Shown piece after piece: positions 8,210 through 19,919 of a stretch of 64,000 bases of DNA (position 1 is the first letter of the stretch; each line of letters opens with the position of its first letter). Made by a program: the position numbers and the translations under genes. Source of the DNA: Caenorhabditis remanei (Eukaryota > Nematoda > Chromadorea > Rhabditida > Rhabditidae); assembly GCF_010183535.1 (NCBI RefSeq), contig NW_026526124.1, positions 1 through 64,000 on the forward strand. Direction: 5' to 3'. A model generated the notes under the pieces. It was not told where the DNA came from, ran no database searches, and worked only from the letters and a program-made list of their open reading frames with translations.

Positions 8210-9057
8210 AGGCGAGAGATTCCCTCAGAAACGAGAGAGAGTCGGGGCGCAATGATATCTTCTGAGAGACGCCGAGAACAGGGGAGCCGAGCCGAGAGAC
8301 GATCTTCCCATGAGAGACACAAAGAAAACTTCGAGAAACTTCGAGGGAGCGGGCACCGGCCTCCATCTGGTATGAGAGACGCAGAGTTGCCTTCTCTCTC
8401 TCTCTCCACACCGGGCTCCCATCGAGGGGGTGCCAACGAGAGAGACGCGCCCGGTATGAGAGACGCAGAGACATTCCCCTCTCTCCACACACCGGGCGAC
8501 CCTCGAGGGGGCGAGGCGCCCTCGCGAGGGGGCGCGCGCGCTCGGTATATAAATATCATCTAACCCCTCAGTCTAGGTTACACAGTTGGCGCACCCGGTT
8601 GTGTGTCCAACCGGCAGTCGGTTCCCCTCCACCGGTTCGACACCCACCCGGGGCTCTAAATGAATTTCCAAAAAATCTGAAAATCTGAAAATCTGAAATT
8701 GCTGAAAACATCTGAAATTCTGAAAATCTGAAACTGCTGAAATTCTGAAATTGCTGAAATTCTGAAAATCTGAAAATTCTGAAAATTCTGAAAATTCTGA
8801 AAATCTGAAAATCTGAAAATTCTGAAAATCTGAAAATCTGAATATTCTGAAAATCTGAAAATCTGAGAATTCTGAAAATCTGAAAATCTGAAAATTCTGA
8901 AAATCTGAAATTCCATACCTCATTAAGGACCTCATTAAGGATAGGCTTAGGCACCTCATTAAGGATAGGCTTAGCGATAGGCACCTCATTAAGGATAGGC
9001 TTGTGGGACAGTGTAGTTGGCCAGACTAGAGAATGGCCAGAGATCAAAGATCAAACT
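8210..9057. repeat. Maverick terminal region, copy A
   Basis: Four blocks can be seen. 8210-8545 is GC-rich, with many GAGAGAC(G) motifs in direct and inverted form and several (C/G)GGG hairpins. TATATAAA is at 8546-8553. 8581-8655 contains a perfect 7-bp hairpin (CCGGTTG/CAACCGG). 8656-8916 is a TCTGAAAAT-type minisatellite, followed by three CCTCATTAAGGATAGG units and the end sequence to 9057. Copy B matches this block by block but has a different arrangement in the minisatellite. I assume it is the terminal inverted repeat, but the left end is not in the window. No protein-coding content is credible here. Confidence 0.65.
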
Positions 9058-11463
9058 CAAAGATGGACATTTTCAACTGAAAATACCAAAATTGTATACC
9101 TTATGGCACGGTACTGTATCCATGACAGGCAACTCCAATGTGATAATGTCCCTTTTTTAAGCCTTTAACGTCTGTTACAAAAACTTCTGTAAATTCTTGG
9201 AAAACCATGGGTTTGTTAGATCTCTTTCGACTCCGCTATTATAGAAGTGTTGCTTCTCTGTTGTCCTCTTCCCGAAATACATCTTTTTCTTGCCTTCTCC
9301 CCCATTCTCTAAATCTTTCTCCGCGACAGTGCCAGATTTTCTACTTCCCAAAACCTCTCCTTGTCTCTTTCACAAACGTCAAAGAGACTCAACCAACTTT
9401 CAAACTAGCGAAGAAAAGTAAACCAACGGGCAATACCGAACATGAGTAATTTACGACGGGAAAAAACTCACAACGCAGTTTATATACTTCAGCGGCGCGC
9501 CAGAACTTTCATTTTTACTCTAAAACACGATCGCTACTTTATTTTTACCATCTTACAATTCTTCTAATTTTATTATATAAACATGTCTAGGTGGAGATGG
9601 ACAACTTTTGACGTTGTTCTATATTTTCAAAAATTACAAAAAAATTTATAAAAGTTCAAATTTTATTCAAAAAAATCTGAACGCTGATGAAAATCAGGAG
9701 ACGGGAAAGGCCTGGAACGCCGGAGACGCATTTGCTATTTTGGATAGCCTAGGAATACTGTAGATATTGTTCTGGGATACTGCATTATTTGAATATTCAA
9801 TTCTTATTGAGCCAACCAATTACCGGCTCAATTCCATGAAAGGGGGATTACATAATCTAATCCAGCCAGTCTCCAATCCCCTCCCCCTCTTTTTTGAATA
9901 CCGGTGCTCTACTCGCCAGATGGGTACGTCTAGGCTAATCCCGATACCAATTACATAATCGTCCAGGTTTTTCCACCCATATATTCAAAAAATGAGCTAT
10001 TTAGAAAATAATAAGCTTGGTGTAGGAAGAGTCTCCGCCCCTTATGAGAGTCCCGCCCATTGTTTTGGGTAGTATAAATACAGTGCTTCCCAGGAGACAG
10101 CTATCTTATGCTATTTCAGACTGAATGTGTATCGGTCAGATTTTGATTTTTTTAGAATACTAATTGTTTTTCTAATTTTTCGGATCTTGAGAAGGTGAGT
10201 CGGGAATAAAGTGGATATCTTGCAGTGATACTGTAGATAGCATTCTAGAAATGCTGTAGGATACTGAAGCATTCAATTTTAAAGTTTCTGGATTTTTTGA
10301 TTGTGGTTCAAAAGTATCAATAGAATAACATCAAGAACTGAGAATTGAGGAACTGGCTTGGTTTTGTGTCTCTCCGTATATCGGTCCGTTCCGATGTCCG
10401 CGCGACAGTCAACACTTTTGAAATTTGAATTTTAGGAATGCACTGCTGGATCTTTCGGGCCCAACATTTTCATTTAAATTTTAGGCGCCTCGAAACAGTA
10501 GTTGTAATTTTTCAAAGTTTGAATACTTCAAACTGGGTGTCCAGATCCAGAAGTGGAACCAAGCGTACAACCAACAGCTATGGTTTGTGTGTTTTTATCG
10601 AGTAAGGCACATATTCGTGATTTGAACGTTCTTAAAACAATGCCTTTTCCATCAATTTGGAAAGGAACTTCTTATTTGCTAGATTTTAGGTAGACTAACA
10701 AGTTCATTTTAAAAGTTCCGAGCGAAAAACTCCCACTTGTTCTGAAGCAACTATAATATTTATAAAGTACTAACCTCTTACTTATCTTTAGTTTGCACTG
10801 TAAACATTTGATTCAACATATATTTCTACTGTAAGATGTGAAAAACAACAATTGGTGGTTATCAAAATTTCTTTTACTGGTTTTTTCAGGAATAGATAAA
10901 GTGCATTGAGTCGGAATCTTTTCAAAATCACGTTCAATTTTCATAGACCGGTTCTTGACAGTATTTTTAATCATTAACTGTCTCATATCTGACACCTGCA
11001 CTTTTTCGAGGACACACCACATGGATTGCTAGTAATATACTCACCTGGTCACCACCGTTTCTCCTGCTGGTGTTGCATTTTCATTTATTCCAGTAAATAC
11101 TTATTCAGATACGCAAACCCTTTAAAAAAATGGTACCAAAAATGATTTGGAAGTCTGGCCCGTCGGTAACACCCATCAATGCCCCAGCGAGTGAGTTTGT
11201 ATCGTTTGCTTGTTCGTTCTGTCTGCATGTCGAAGTTTTCTTTTTATGACTTCACCCTTTTTCGCTTAAATGTCATCTATTTTCACCCACTTTCGCCAGA
11301 ATTTTGCCCACTTTCGCCCAATTTCCCCCCATTTTCTCTCAAATTTTCGAAATTTCGAGAAAGTGCCGCCCCGGCCCGGCCCGGTCGGCCCGGATTTGAA
11401 TTTTTAAACTTTTTTCACTAGAATTATTTTTTTCAACAATTTTTTTTCAACATTTTCAAAAAA
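9058..11463. other. Unique intergenic sequence between copy A and the foldback element
   Basis: About 2.4 kb with no convincing gene. Isolated TATA-like sites occur (near 9479 and 10073) and a GC-rich CCGGCCCGG patch lies near 11370. ORFs here are under 85 codons, without splice support or recognisable motifs. Confidence 0.5.
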
Positions 11464-11465
11464 TA

Positions 11466-13058
11466 CAGTGCTCCACATAATGATACGCCACCCTTCAAAA
11501 TTTTGAAAATCTCAAAAATGAGAAATGATGAAATCTTGTCCATAACCGTATTGAAAACTCTTTATAAGTAACATTTATTAGTTTCATAACAAAAACAAAC
11601 TCGATATAACAAATTGAGAAAATTCCAATTTTTCAATATTTTCGTTTTTTCCAATCCACAAAATGATACGCCACTTTTCATGTTTTGCATTACTTCTTGA
11701 TTTTTCTTCGAATTCTTTAGATTAAAACTGTGTTTTCTGCTAGTTTATGGGTTTTCACACTGATTGGTCCCAGAAAATTGCCGGCCGATAATGAAAAATG
11801 CCAGATGGACACTCAAACTGCAGAAAACTCCTCATTCAGTCAAATTTCAAACGAAACAACCTGTTCGGGAGGTACACTCTGTCTATAGGTTGTGATTCCA
11901 GTAGATTATGGGGCGAAGAGTATTTTAGAAGGATATCCACGCTTTCGGACCGACACAAACGCAAAACCATGCAGTTTGCTCTGAATTTAAGATCCACATG
12001 CTCCTAAAATGAATGTCGAAATTAACTTTCCCGTGTCTGCAGACACTTTTTCTCGAGTTTTATTGAAAAAACTAAATTGAGCAACTCAGAGAAATGTAAA
12101 ACGCATTGGATGTTACGGAGATTTATCGTGAAAACATCGAAACATTTGCCAAAACCCTACACAAAGATGATCAAGTGGAGGTGGTTACTGAAACTCCTTA
12201 TTGACCTGTAAACCGGCTTATTCTTTTTGCAATCATTTTGGTAATCACGGCATTTAACGGTGTTCTCATAATTAAATGTGTTTTTTTGCCGCCAAAGATA
12301 ATTTTAAAGCCGGTCTACAGGTCAATAAGGAGTTACAGTAACCACCTCCACTTGATCATCTTTGTGTAGGGGTTTGGCAAATGTTTCGAGGTTTTCACGA
12401 TAAATCTACGTAACATCCGATGCGTCTACATTCCTCTGACTTGCACAATCTATTTTTTCGATAAAACTCGAAAAACAGTGTCTGCAGACACGGGAAAGTT
12501 AATTTCGACATTCATTTTAGGAGCATGTGGATCTTAAAATAGGAGCAAACTGCATGGTTCTGCGTTTGTGTCGGTCCGAAAGCGCGGATGTCCTTCCAAA
12601 ATAATCTTCGCCCCAAAATCTACTGGAATCACAACCTATAGACAGAGTGTACCTCCCGAACAGGTTGTTTCGTTTGAAATTTGACTGAATGAGGAGTTTT
12701 GTGCAGTTAGAGTGTCCATCTGGCATTTTTCATTATCGGCCGGCAATTTTCTGGGACCCATCAGTGTGAAAAACAATAAACTAGCAGAAAACACAGTTTC
12801 AATCTGAAGAATTCGAAGAAAAATCAAGAAATAATGCAAAAAATGAAAAGTGGCGTATCATTTTGTGGATTGGAAAAAACGAAAACATTGAAAAATTGGA
12901 ATTTTCTCAATTTGTTATATCGAGTTTGTTTTTGTCATGAAACTAATAAATGTTACTTATAAAGAGCTTTCAATACGGTTATGGACAATATTTCACCATT
13001 TCCCATTTTTGAGATTTTCAAAATTTTGAAGGTTGGCGTATCATTATGTGGAGCACTG
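11466..13058. mobile_element. TA-flanked foldback element, Tc1/mariner-type ends (copy 1)
   Basis: The ends are CAGTGCTCCACATAATGATA and its inverted complement, flanked by TA on both sides (11464-11465 and 13059-13060), as expected for Tc1/mariner insertion. Almost the whole element is two inverted arms of about 780-790 bp meeting near 12260-12280. The arms differ by scattered substitutions and small indels. No transposase can be read; the short ORFs that mirror each other (around 11798-12007 and 12517-12726) are by-products of the inverted arms. It is a non-autonomous foldback family member; a second truncated copy is at 61822-62810. Confidence 0.8.
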
Positions 13059-13060
13059 TA

Positions 13061-13702
13061 CGTTCAGTTTTAATCAAATAATTAGTGCAATGACAAAAAT
13101 AACGAAAAAGAGGCTAGAGCGCAAAATTTTGCATTAACTTGTCATGAATGATGTTTTTGGTGCTGGAGCTTCAATATAAACGGGGGTCAATTTTTGACAA
13201 CTGAACGTATAGGGATACGTGGAAAAGCTAAAATTTTTCTAAAAAACTGAAATAACTTCCGTAACTCAAAGGCTCGACTTATATTTGGACACGTATACAG
13301 ACATAACTCGGAGTTAGAAGTACGCAGGTGGTAGTCCCTAGTTCCCCGATTGTCGAAAATAGGCATTTATCGTTACCTCATACTAACGATTTTTTCACAC
13401 TTTCAACTACAGCTCAGCAGGTTATGTGTTTTGTCGATAGCTCAAAATAAAATTTTTAAAGTCAGTGTTATTGCCTATCGAATGAGCCTAAAACCATTAC
13501 GGTAGCTTAAAAACTCAATAAGTTACGAGATCTCAAAGTGGAGACACTGAAATTTTCAAAATTTTCTAAAAAAGTTGTGTAACTCTCCGAAACCTCAGAG
13601 AGCGCCGCTATAATTTTGGATTTTTCTTAGTTACGCCAGACACTACTTGTGTACAAAATATGGGAAGATTCCAGGTGGGACACTCCGGGTCATTCCCATG
13701 TA
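13061..13702. other. Unique sequence before the satellite
   Basis: AT-rich sequence with stops in all frames. I see no gene or repeat. Confidence 0.4.
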
Positions 13703-16700
13703 AGAGACGAATTAGTCTAGGAGTATCCCTGCAGCGGAAGAGACAAGTCTCAACCCCCGACTTATAGGAAAAAAGAATAAAAAGAGGATAAAAGTGAACT
13801 AAGAAAAGAGTTTATCTAGAAGTATCCCTGCAGCGGAAGAGACAAGTCTCAACCCCCGACTTATAGGAAAAAAGAATGAAAAAAGGATAAAAGTGAACTA
13901 AGAGACGAATTAGTCTAGGAGTATCCCTGCAGCGGAAGAGACGAATCTCAACCCCCGACTTATAGGAAAAAAGAATAAAAAGAGGATAAAAGTGAACTAA
14001 GAAAAGAGTTTATCTAGAAGTATCCCTGCAGCGGAAGAGACAAGTCTCAACCCCCGACATATAGGAAAAAAGAATGAAAAAAGGATAAAAGTGAACTAAG
14101 AAAAGAGTTTATCTAGAAGTATCCCTGCAGCGGAAGAGACAAGTCTCAACCCCCGACTTATAGGAAAAAAGAATGAAAAAAGGATAAAAGTGAACTAAGA
14201 AAAGAGTTTATCTAGAAGTATCCCTGCAGCGGAAGAGACAAGTCTCAACCCCCGACTTATAGGAAAAAAGAATAAAAAGAGGATAAAAGTGAACTAAGAA
14301 AGAGTTTATCTAGAAGTATCCCTGCAGCGGAAGAGACAAGTCTCAACCCCCGACTTATAGGAAAAAAGAATGAAAAAGGATAAAAGTGAACTAAGAGACG
14401 AATTAGTCTAGGAGTATCCCTGCAGCGGAAGAGACAAGTCTCAACCCCCGACTTATAGGAAAAAAGAATAAAAAGAGAATAAAAGTGAACTAAGAAAAGA
14501 GTTTATCTAGAAGTATCCCTGCAGCGGAAGAGACAAGTCTCAACCCCCGACTTATAGGAAAAAAGAATGAAAAAAGGATAAAAGTGAACTAAAGAAAGAG
14601 TTTATCTAGAAGTATCCCTGCAGCGGAAGAGACAAGTCTCAACCCCCGACTTATAGGAAAAAAGAATAAAAAGAGGATAAAAGTGAACTAAGAGACGAAT
14701 TAGTCTAGGAGTATCCCTGCAGCGGAAGAGACAAGTCTCAACCCCCGACTTATAGGAAAAAAGAATGAAAAAAGGATAAAAGTGAACTAAGAAAAGAGTT
14801 TATCTAGAAGTATCCCTGCAGCGGAAGAGACAAGTCTCAACCCCCGACATATAGGAAAAAAGAATGAAAAAAGGATAAAAGTGAACTAAGAAAAGAGTTT
14901 ATCTAGAAGTATCCCTGCAGCGGAAGAGACAAGTCTCAACCCCCGACTTATAGGAAAAAAGAATAAAAAGAGAATAAAAGTGAACTAAGAAAAGAGTTTA
15001 TCTAGAAGTATCCCTGCAGCGGAAGAGACAAGTCTCAACCGCCGACTTATAGGAAAAAAGAATGAAAAAAGGATAAAAGTGAACTAAGAAAAGAGTTTAT
15101 CTAGAAGTATCCCTGCAGCGGAAGAGACAAGTCTCAACCCCCGACTTATAGGAAAAAAGAATGAAAAAAGGATAAAAGTGAACTAAGAAAAGAGTTTATC
15201 TAGAAGTATCCCTGCAGCGGAAGAGACAAGTCTCAACCCCCGACATATAGGAAAAAAGAATGAAAAAAGGATAAAAGTGAACTAAGAAAAGAGTTTATCT
15301 AGAAGTATCCCTGCAGCGGAAGAGACAAGTCTCAACCCCCGACTTATAGGAAAAAAGAATAAAAAGAGAATAAAAGTGAACTAAGAAAGAGTTTATCTAG
15401 AAGTATCCCTGCAGCGGAAGAGACAAGTCTCAACCCCCGACTTATAGGAAAAAAGAATGAAAAAAGGATAAAAGTGAACTAAGAAAAGAGTTTATCTAGA
15501 AGTATCCCTGCAGCGGAAGAGACAAGTCTCAACCCCCGACATATAGGAAAAAAGAATGAAAGAAGGATAAAAGTGAACTAAGAAAAGAGTTTATCTAGAA
15601 GTATCCCTGCAGCGGAAGAGACAAGTCTCAACCCCCGACATATAGGAAAAAAGAATGAAAAAAGGATAAAAGTGAACTAAGAAAAGAGTTTATCTAGAAG
15701 TATCCCTGCAGCGGAAGAGACAAGTCTCAACCCCCGACTTATAGGAAAAAAGAATAAAAAGAGAATAAAAGTGAACTAAGAAAAGAGTTTATCTAGAAGT
15801 ATCCCTGCAGCGGAAGAGACAAGTCTCAACCGCCGACTTATAGGAAAAAAGAATGAAAAAAGGATAAAAGTGAACTAAGAAAAGAGTTTATCTAGAAGTA
15901 TCCCTGCAGCGGAAGAGACAAGTCTCAACCCCCGACATATAGGAAAAAAGAATGAAAGAAGGATAAAAGTGAACTAAGAAAAGAGTTTATCTAGAAGTAT
16001 CCCTGCAGCGGAAGAGACAAGTCTCAACCGCCGACTTATAGGAAAAAAGAATAAAAAGAGGATAAAAGTGAACTAAGAGACGAATTAGTCTAGGAGTATC
16101 CCTGCAGCGGAAGAGACAAGTCTCAACCGCCGACTTATAGGAAAAAAGAATGAAAAAAGGATAAAAGTGAACTAAGAAAAGAGTTTATCTAGAAGTATCC
16201 CTGCAGCGGAAGAGACAAGTCTCAACCCCCGACATATAGGAAAAAAGAATGAAAGAAGGATAAAAGTGAACTAAGAAAAGAGTTTATCTAGAAGTATCCC
16301 TGCAGCGGAAGAGACAAGTCTCAACCCCCGACATATAGGAAAAAAGAATGAAAAAAGGATAAAAGTGAACTAAGAAAAGAGTTTATCTAGAAGTATCCCT
16401 GCAGCGGAAGAGACAAGTCTCAACCCCCGACTTATAGGAAAAAAGAATAAAAAGAGAATAAAAGTGAACTAAGAAAAGAGTTTATCTAGAAGTATCCCTG
16501 CAGCGGAAGAGACAAGTCTCAACCGCCGACTTATAGGAAAAAAGAATGAAAAAAGGATAAAAGTGAACTAAGAAAAGAGTTTATCTAGAAGTATCCCTGC
16601 AGCGGAAGAGACAAGTCTCAACCGCCGACTTATAGGAAAAAAGAATGAAAGAAGGATAAAAGTGAACTAAGAAAAGAGTTTATCTAGAAGTATCCCTGCA

Positions 16701-17092
16701 GCGGAAGAGACAAGTCTCAACCGCCGACTTATAGGAAAAAAGAATAAAAAGAGGATAAAAGTGAACTAAGAGACGAATTAGTCTAGGAGTATCCCTGCAG
16801 CGGAAGAGACAAGTCTCAACCGCCGACTTATAGGAAAAAAGAATGAAAAAAGGATAAAAGTGAACTAAGAAAAGAGTTTATCTAGAAGTATCCCTGCAGC
16901 GGAAGAGACAAGTCTCAACCCCCGACATATAGGAAAAAAGAATGAAAGAAGGATAAAAGTGAACTAAGAAAAGAGTTTATCTAGAAGTATCCCTGCAGCG
17001 GAAGAGACAAGTCTCAACCCCCGACTTATAGGAAAAAAGAATAAAAAGAGGATAAAAGTGAACTAAGAGACGAATTAGTCTAGGAGTATCCA
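13703..17092. repeat. 99-bp satellite, about 34 units
   Basis: The anchor AGTATCCCTGCAGCGG recurs at 13722, 13821, 13920, 14019 and so on with a 99-bp step (occasional 96-98) until a truncated unit at 17084. Each unit holds GAGACAAGTCTC (a small palindrome), TCAACCCCCGAC, a GGAAAAAAGAAT block and AAAAGTGAACTAAG. Two junction types alternate irregularly: AAAGAGTTTATCTAGA (common) and GAGACGAATTAGTCTAGG (at 13703, about 13903, 14394, 14692, 16076, 16769 and 17067). CCCCCGAC versus CCGCCGAC and TTATAGG versus ATATAGG are further subtypes, enriched towards the right. The array ends 34 bp from the Maverick copy B terminus. It is not a CRISPR array: the whole unit repeats and there are no unique spacers. 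Confidence 0.95.
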
Positions 17093-17126
17093 GAGAAGTA
17101 TGGGAGCTTGTTAGGACACAAAGTGT

Positions 17127-18103
17127 AGTTTGATCTTTGATCTCTGGCCATTCTCTAGTCTGGCCAACTACACTGTCCCACAAGCCTATCCTTAATGAGG
17201 TGCCTATCGCTAAGCCTATCCTTAATGAGGTGCCTAAGCCTATCCTTAATGAGGTCCTTAATGAGGTATGGAATTTCAGATTTTCAGAATTTTCAGATTT
17301 TCAGATTTTCAGAATTCTCAGATTTTCAGATTTTCAGAATATTCAGATTTTCAGATTTTCAGAATTTTCAGATTTTCAGATTTTCAGAATTTTCAGAATT
17401 TTCAGAATTTTCAGAATTTCAGCAATTTCAGCAATTTCAGAGTTTCAGCAGTTTCAGATTTTCAGAATTTCAGATGTTTTCAGCAATTTCAGATTTTCAG
17501 ATTTTCAGATTTTTTGGAAATTCATTTAGAGCCCCGGGTGGGTGTCGAACCGGTGGAGGGGAACCGACTGCCGGTTGGACACACAACCGGGTGCGCCAAC
17601 TGTGTAACCTAGACTGAGGGGTTAGATGATATTTATATACCGAGCGCGCGCGCCCCCTCGCGAGGGCGCCTCGCCCCCTCGAGGGTCGCCCGGTGTGTGG
17701 AGAGAGGGGAATGTCTCTGCGTCTCTCATACCGGGCGCGTCTCTCTCGTTGGCACCCCCTCGATGGGAGCCCGGTGTGGAGAGAGAGAGAGAAGGCAACT
17801 CTGCGTCTCTCATACCAGATGGAGGCCGGTGCCCGCTCCCTCGAAGTTTCTCGAAGTTTTCTTTGTGTCTCTCATGGGAAGATCGTCTCTCGGCTCGGCT
17901 CCCCTGTTCTCGGCGTCTCTCAGAAGATATCATTGCGCCCCGACTCTCTCTCGTTTCTGAGGGAATCTCTCGCCTTCAAGGAAACGTGGCTTAAACCCCC
18001 CACATCTGCAAGGAAACGTGGCTTAAACCCCCCACATCTGCAAGGAAACGTGGCTTAAACCCTCCACATCTGCAAGGAAACGTGGCTTAAACCCTCCACA
18101 TCT
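17127..18103. repeat. Maverick terminal region, copy B
   Basis: Same blocks as in copy A, inverted: AG terminus, GGCCATTCTC segment, CCTATCCTTAATGAGG units, TTTTCAGA minisatellite (17268-17520), hairpin and TATATA, GAGAGAC-rich GC block, four 32-bp repeats. The minisatellite has a different order of 8-, 9- and 10-mers from copy A, with extra CAGCAATTT units. It is therefore one of the few places where the two copies differ visibly. Confidence 0.7.
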
Positions 18104-18175
18104 GAAATTAAGGAGAAAACATTTTTCAACATAACCAAATTTATTCATGGGACCATTAAAAAATTATGCGAAAAT

Positions 18176-19402
18176 TTAAAAATCTTCTGGTTCCTGTTTT
18201 GGTTCGGCATCCATTGATGGGGCCATTGGAGGAGTCGGCATAGTGTTCTGGGGAGCTTGGAATGTTGCTGGTGGTGGTGGAACGAATGGAGCTTGGAACA
18301 TGGGCGGCGGTGGTGGGATAAAGAAGGTCCAAACCAATGGCAGCGGTGGCGGTGGGAACATCCCAGTTGGAGGTGGAAACATCCCAGTTGGAGCCATCGT
18401 TGGTGGTGGTGGCAAAGTCTGAAAATTCACAAATAAGTTGACAGAAAATGTCTAACCCTATAAATGACGTCCCAATGGCTAATTTCCCCATAAATGGTGC
18501 CCCAATGGTCAATTTCCCTCTATAAATTACCTGCATTGGTCCAATTGGTGCCGCCGATTGTTGTGGTTGTTGTCCAATTCGTGTCATGGCCGGAGGTGGT
18601 GTTGTTGGCATAGGGGCTGGCTGAAAATTTATAAGTTTTCATTTCTAATTTCACCCCATAAATGATCCCCCAATGTCTGAATTCCCCTATAAGTTACCTG
18701 GAAACTGCCGTTTGGAAATATTTCGTTGAATCTGTCGAGTAATGAGCGTGTCTGAAAAAATAATCTATATACAAGAAATTTGAAAATTTTTAATTTTACC
18801 TCCGACGATTCAACCTTATTCCGTTGAGCGTGATGCCATATTGGGCATGCATCTTGTGTCCGGTGAAACGCATTCTTGCTGCGTTTCATATTGCCCCATC
18901 CAAGGCACCCAGGAGTTGGGCAAATGGACACCGATACGGCCTTTCCTCTCAAGTCATCTGAAGATGCATAATGAATATTTTCAACAACTTTGAAAAGGCT
19001 TACCCAGCTCGATTGAGCTCTTCCAAGACATACGCAAAATTGGAATAACGGGGAGGGAAGAAATTGTGGACGAATTCATTTTGCAGGTTCGCAAAGTGGT
19101 GAATGAATGATTGGAAGTCGTTTTCGCGGACTGTTTGTGTAACGTGTGTCCTCCCTCTGTGCCAGCTCATGATTGAAAGCGATGACTGTTCACCCAGAAG
19201 CAACATGATGCTTACCGAGTGCGTCTTTGTAAATTTTGATTGTACCCACAAGAGTCATATTCTGGAACTTGTCGTCCAAAAGTGGGATCATTTGTGGATA
19301 TGGCTTAAATCCCGTGGTGCGCTGATCCTGTGGTGGGAAGGGCATTACAGGAGATGGTGGTGGAGATTGTGGATCTGTTGGGAGTGGAGTTTCGTCAAAC
19401 AT
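18176..19402 (-). CDS. Proline-rich MYT1-finger protein, copy B
   Basis: Same multi-exon gene as in copy A (ATG at 19402, stop at 18176-18178), with the last exon at 18176-18418 and identical intron borders. One substitution is visible near the exon after the finger (TRSLL here, SRSLL in A). The CPTPGC...HRTQDACP finger is unchanged. The uncertain middle exon has the same sequence as in copy A, so if it is a real break it predates the duplication. Confidence 0.55.
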
Positions 19403-19420
19403 GGTGAATGAGTGAATGTT

Positions 19421-19912
19421 TCAGGCGGCCAACGGTTTATATACCCTACACTCGCACCGTTTCAAATGATTTTTGACCCATTTCTCGACTAGTCTATCAT
19501 TATTCGCCAAATTTCTGGAAAAGGGGGCTCTGATCTTCTTGTTGGACTGTTTCATCGCTTTCCTGATCAAGAAGTATATGAAGTAGAATCCACACACGTC
19601 CGAGAGGAGTCCTTGTACGGGGGAGTCAAAGACTTTTTTCCACTTGACACAGTTTTTGGTGAAAAATTCCCGAAACTCTGATTGTGGGTCTGCACCACTG
19701 CTATCCATAAAATAACCAAAGTTTCGGTCGTCAACCCAGAGAGCTATCCAATGTTCTCCAGAATCATCACTTGGTGCTGTATTCCAGATAAATGAGCATG
19801 GTCGGCGGAAAATTGTTGGGTGTTGATCACATGGAAAGACTCCAAAAAAGTGTGGTCGTGTAATTTTGCATGTGCTAAGAAACAAATCCAACTGACTGGT
19901 GGATAGAGCCAT
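19421..19912 (-). CDS. Adenovirus-type maturation protease, copy B, intact
   Basis: A 163-aa ORF, ATG at 19912. Catalytic features: His in GEHWIALWVDD, Asn/Asp-rich strand DDRNFGYFMDSSGAD, and Cys in LLSDVCGFYFIYFL, in the order of the adenovirus protease family (peptidase C5-like). Length is a little short of adenoviral enzymes (about 200 aa) but usual for Mavericks. It would cleave capsid/core precursors during virion maturation. Copy A carries a one-base deletion in a T-run near the start and V instead of I in the His motif. It lies between the PAZ-like gene (3-nt gap after the poly(A) signal) and the MYT1-finger gene. Confidence 0.85.
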   Translation of the reverse strand: MALSTSQLDLFLSTCKITRPHFFGVFPCDQHPTIFRRPCSFIWNTAPSDDSGEHWIALWVDDRNFGYFMDSSGADPQSEFREFFTKNCVKWKKVFDSPVQGLLSDVCGFYFIYFLIRKAMKQSNKKIRAPFSRNLANNDRLVEKWVKNHLKRCECRVYKPLAA

Positions 19913-19919
19913 AGTTTAT

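Larger units (their letters stand above)
1..9057 (+). mobile_element. Maverick/Polinton virus-like transposon, copy A (left end outside window)
   Basis: Gene content and order match the Maverick/Polinton family: packaging ATPase, small conserved proteins, retroviral-type integrase with chromodomain, minor capsid, pVI/core-like basic protein, double-jelly-roll major capsid, adenovirus-type protease. The right end is placed at 9057 because copy B shares sequence up to this base and then diverges. Read inward, the terminus begins AGTTTGATC, in line with the 5'-AG expected for Polinton termini. DNA polymerase B is not seen; it would lie left of position 1 or be lost. The left third (ATPase and following gene) is full of frameshifts, and the minor capsid, basic-protein and protease genes each have a single-base lesion, so this copy is not autonomous as it stands. 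Confidence 0.9.

Noticed and set aside
8127..8563. Overlapping ORFs of 87-122 codons on both strands in the GAGAGAC block (also 17622-18058)
   Set aside because: The GC-rich repeat sequence lacks stops on both strands; no splice signals, no motif.
8581..8655. tRNA-like A box (TGGCGCACCCGG) and B box (GGTTCGACACC) in the Maverick end, perhaps a pol III RNA like adenovirus VA RNA
   Set aside because: No cloverleaf can be folded and there is no TTTT terminator on the plus strand for several hundred bases.
8568..9047. ORFs of 86-159 codons made of repeated FRFSEFSDFQIF-like units (also 17137-17617)
   Set aside because: They are translations of the TCTGAAAAT minisatellite, open in all three frames, and differ between copies only through repeat slippage.
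9058..9063. Target-site duplication of Maverick copy A (CAAAGA) matched with copy B flank (AAGTGT)
   Set aside because: The flanks do not match each other, and the other ends of both copies are absent, so no duplication can be demonstrated.
13703..17092. CRISPR array
   Set aside because: The complete 99-bp unit repeats without unique spacers, and the host is eukaryotic; it is a satellite.
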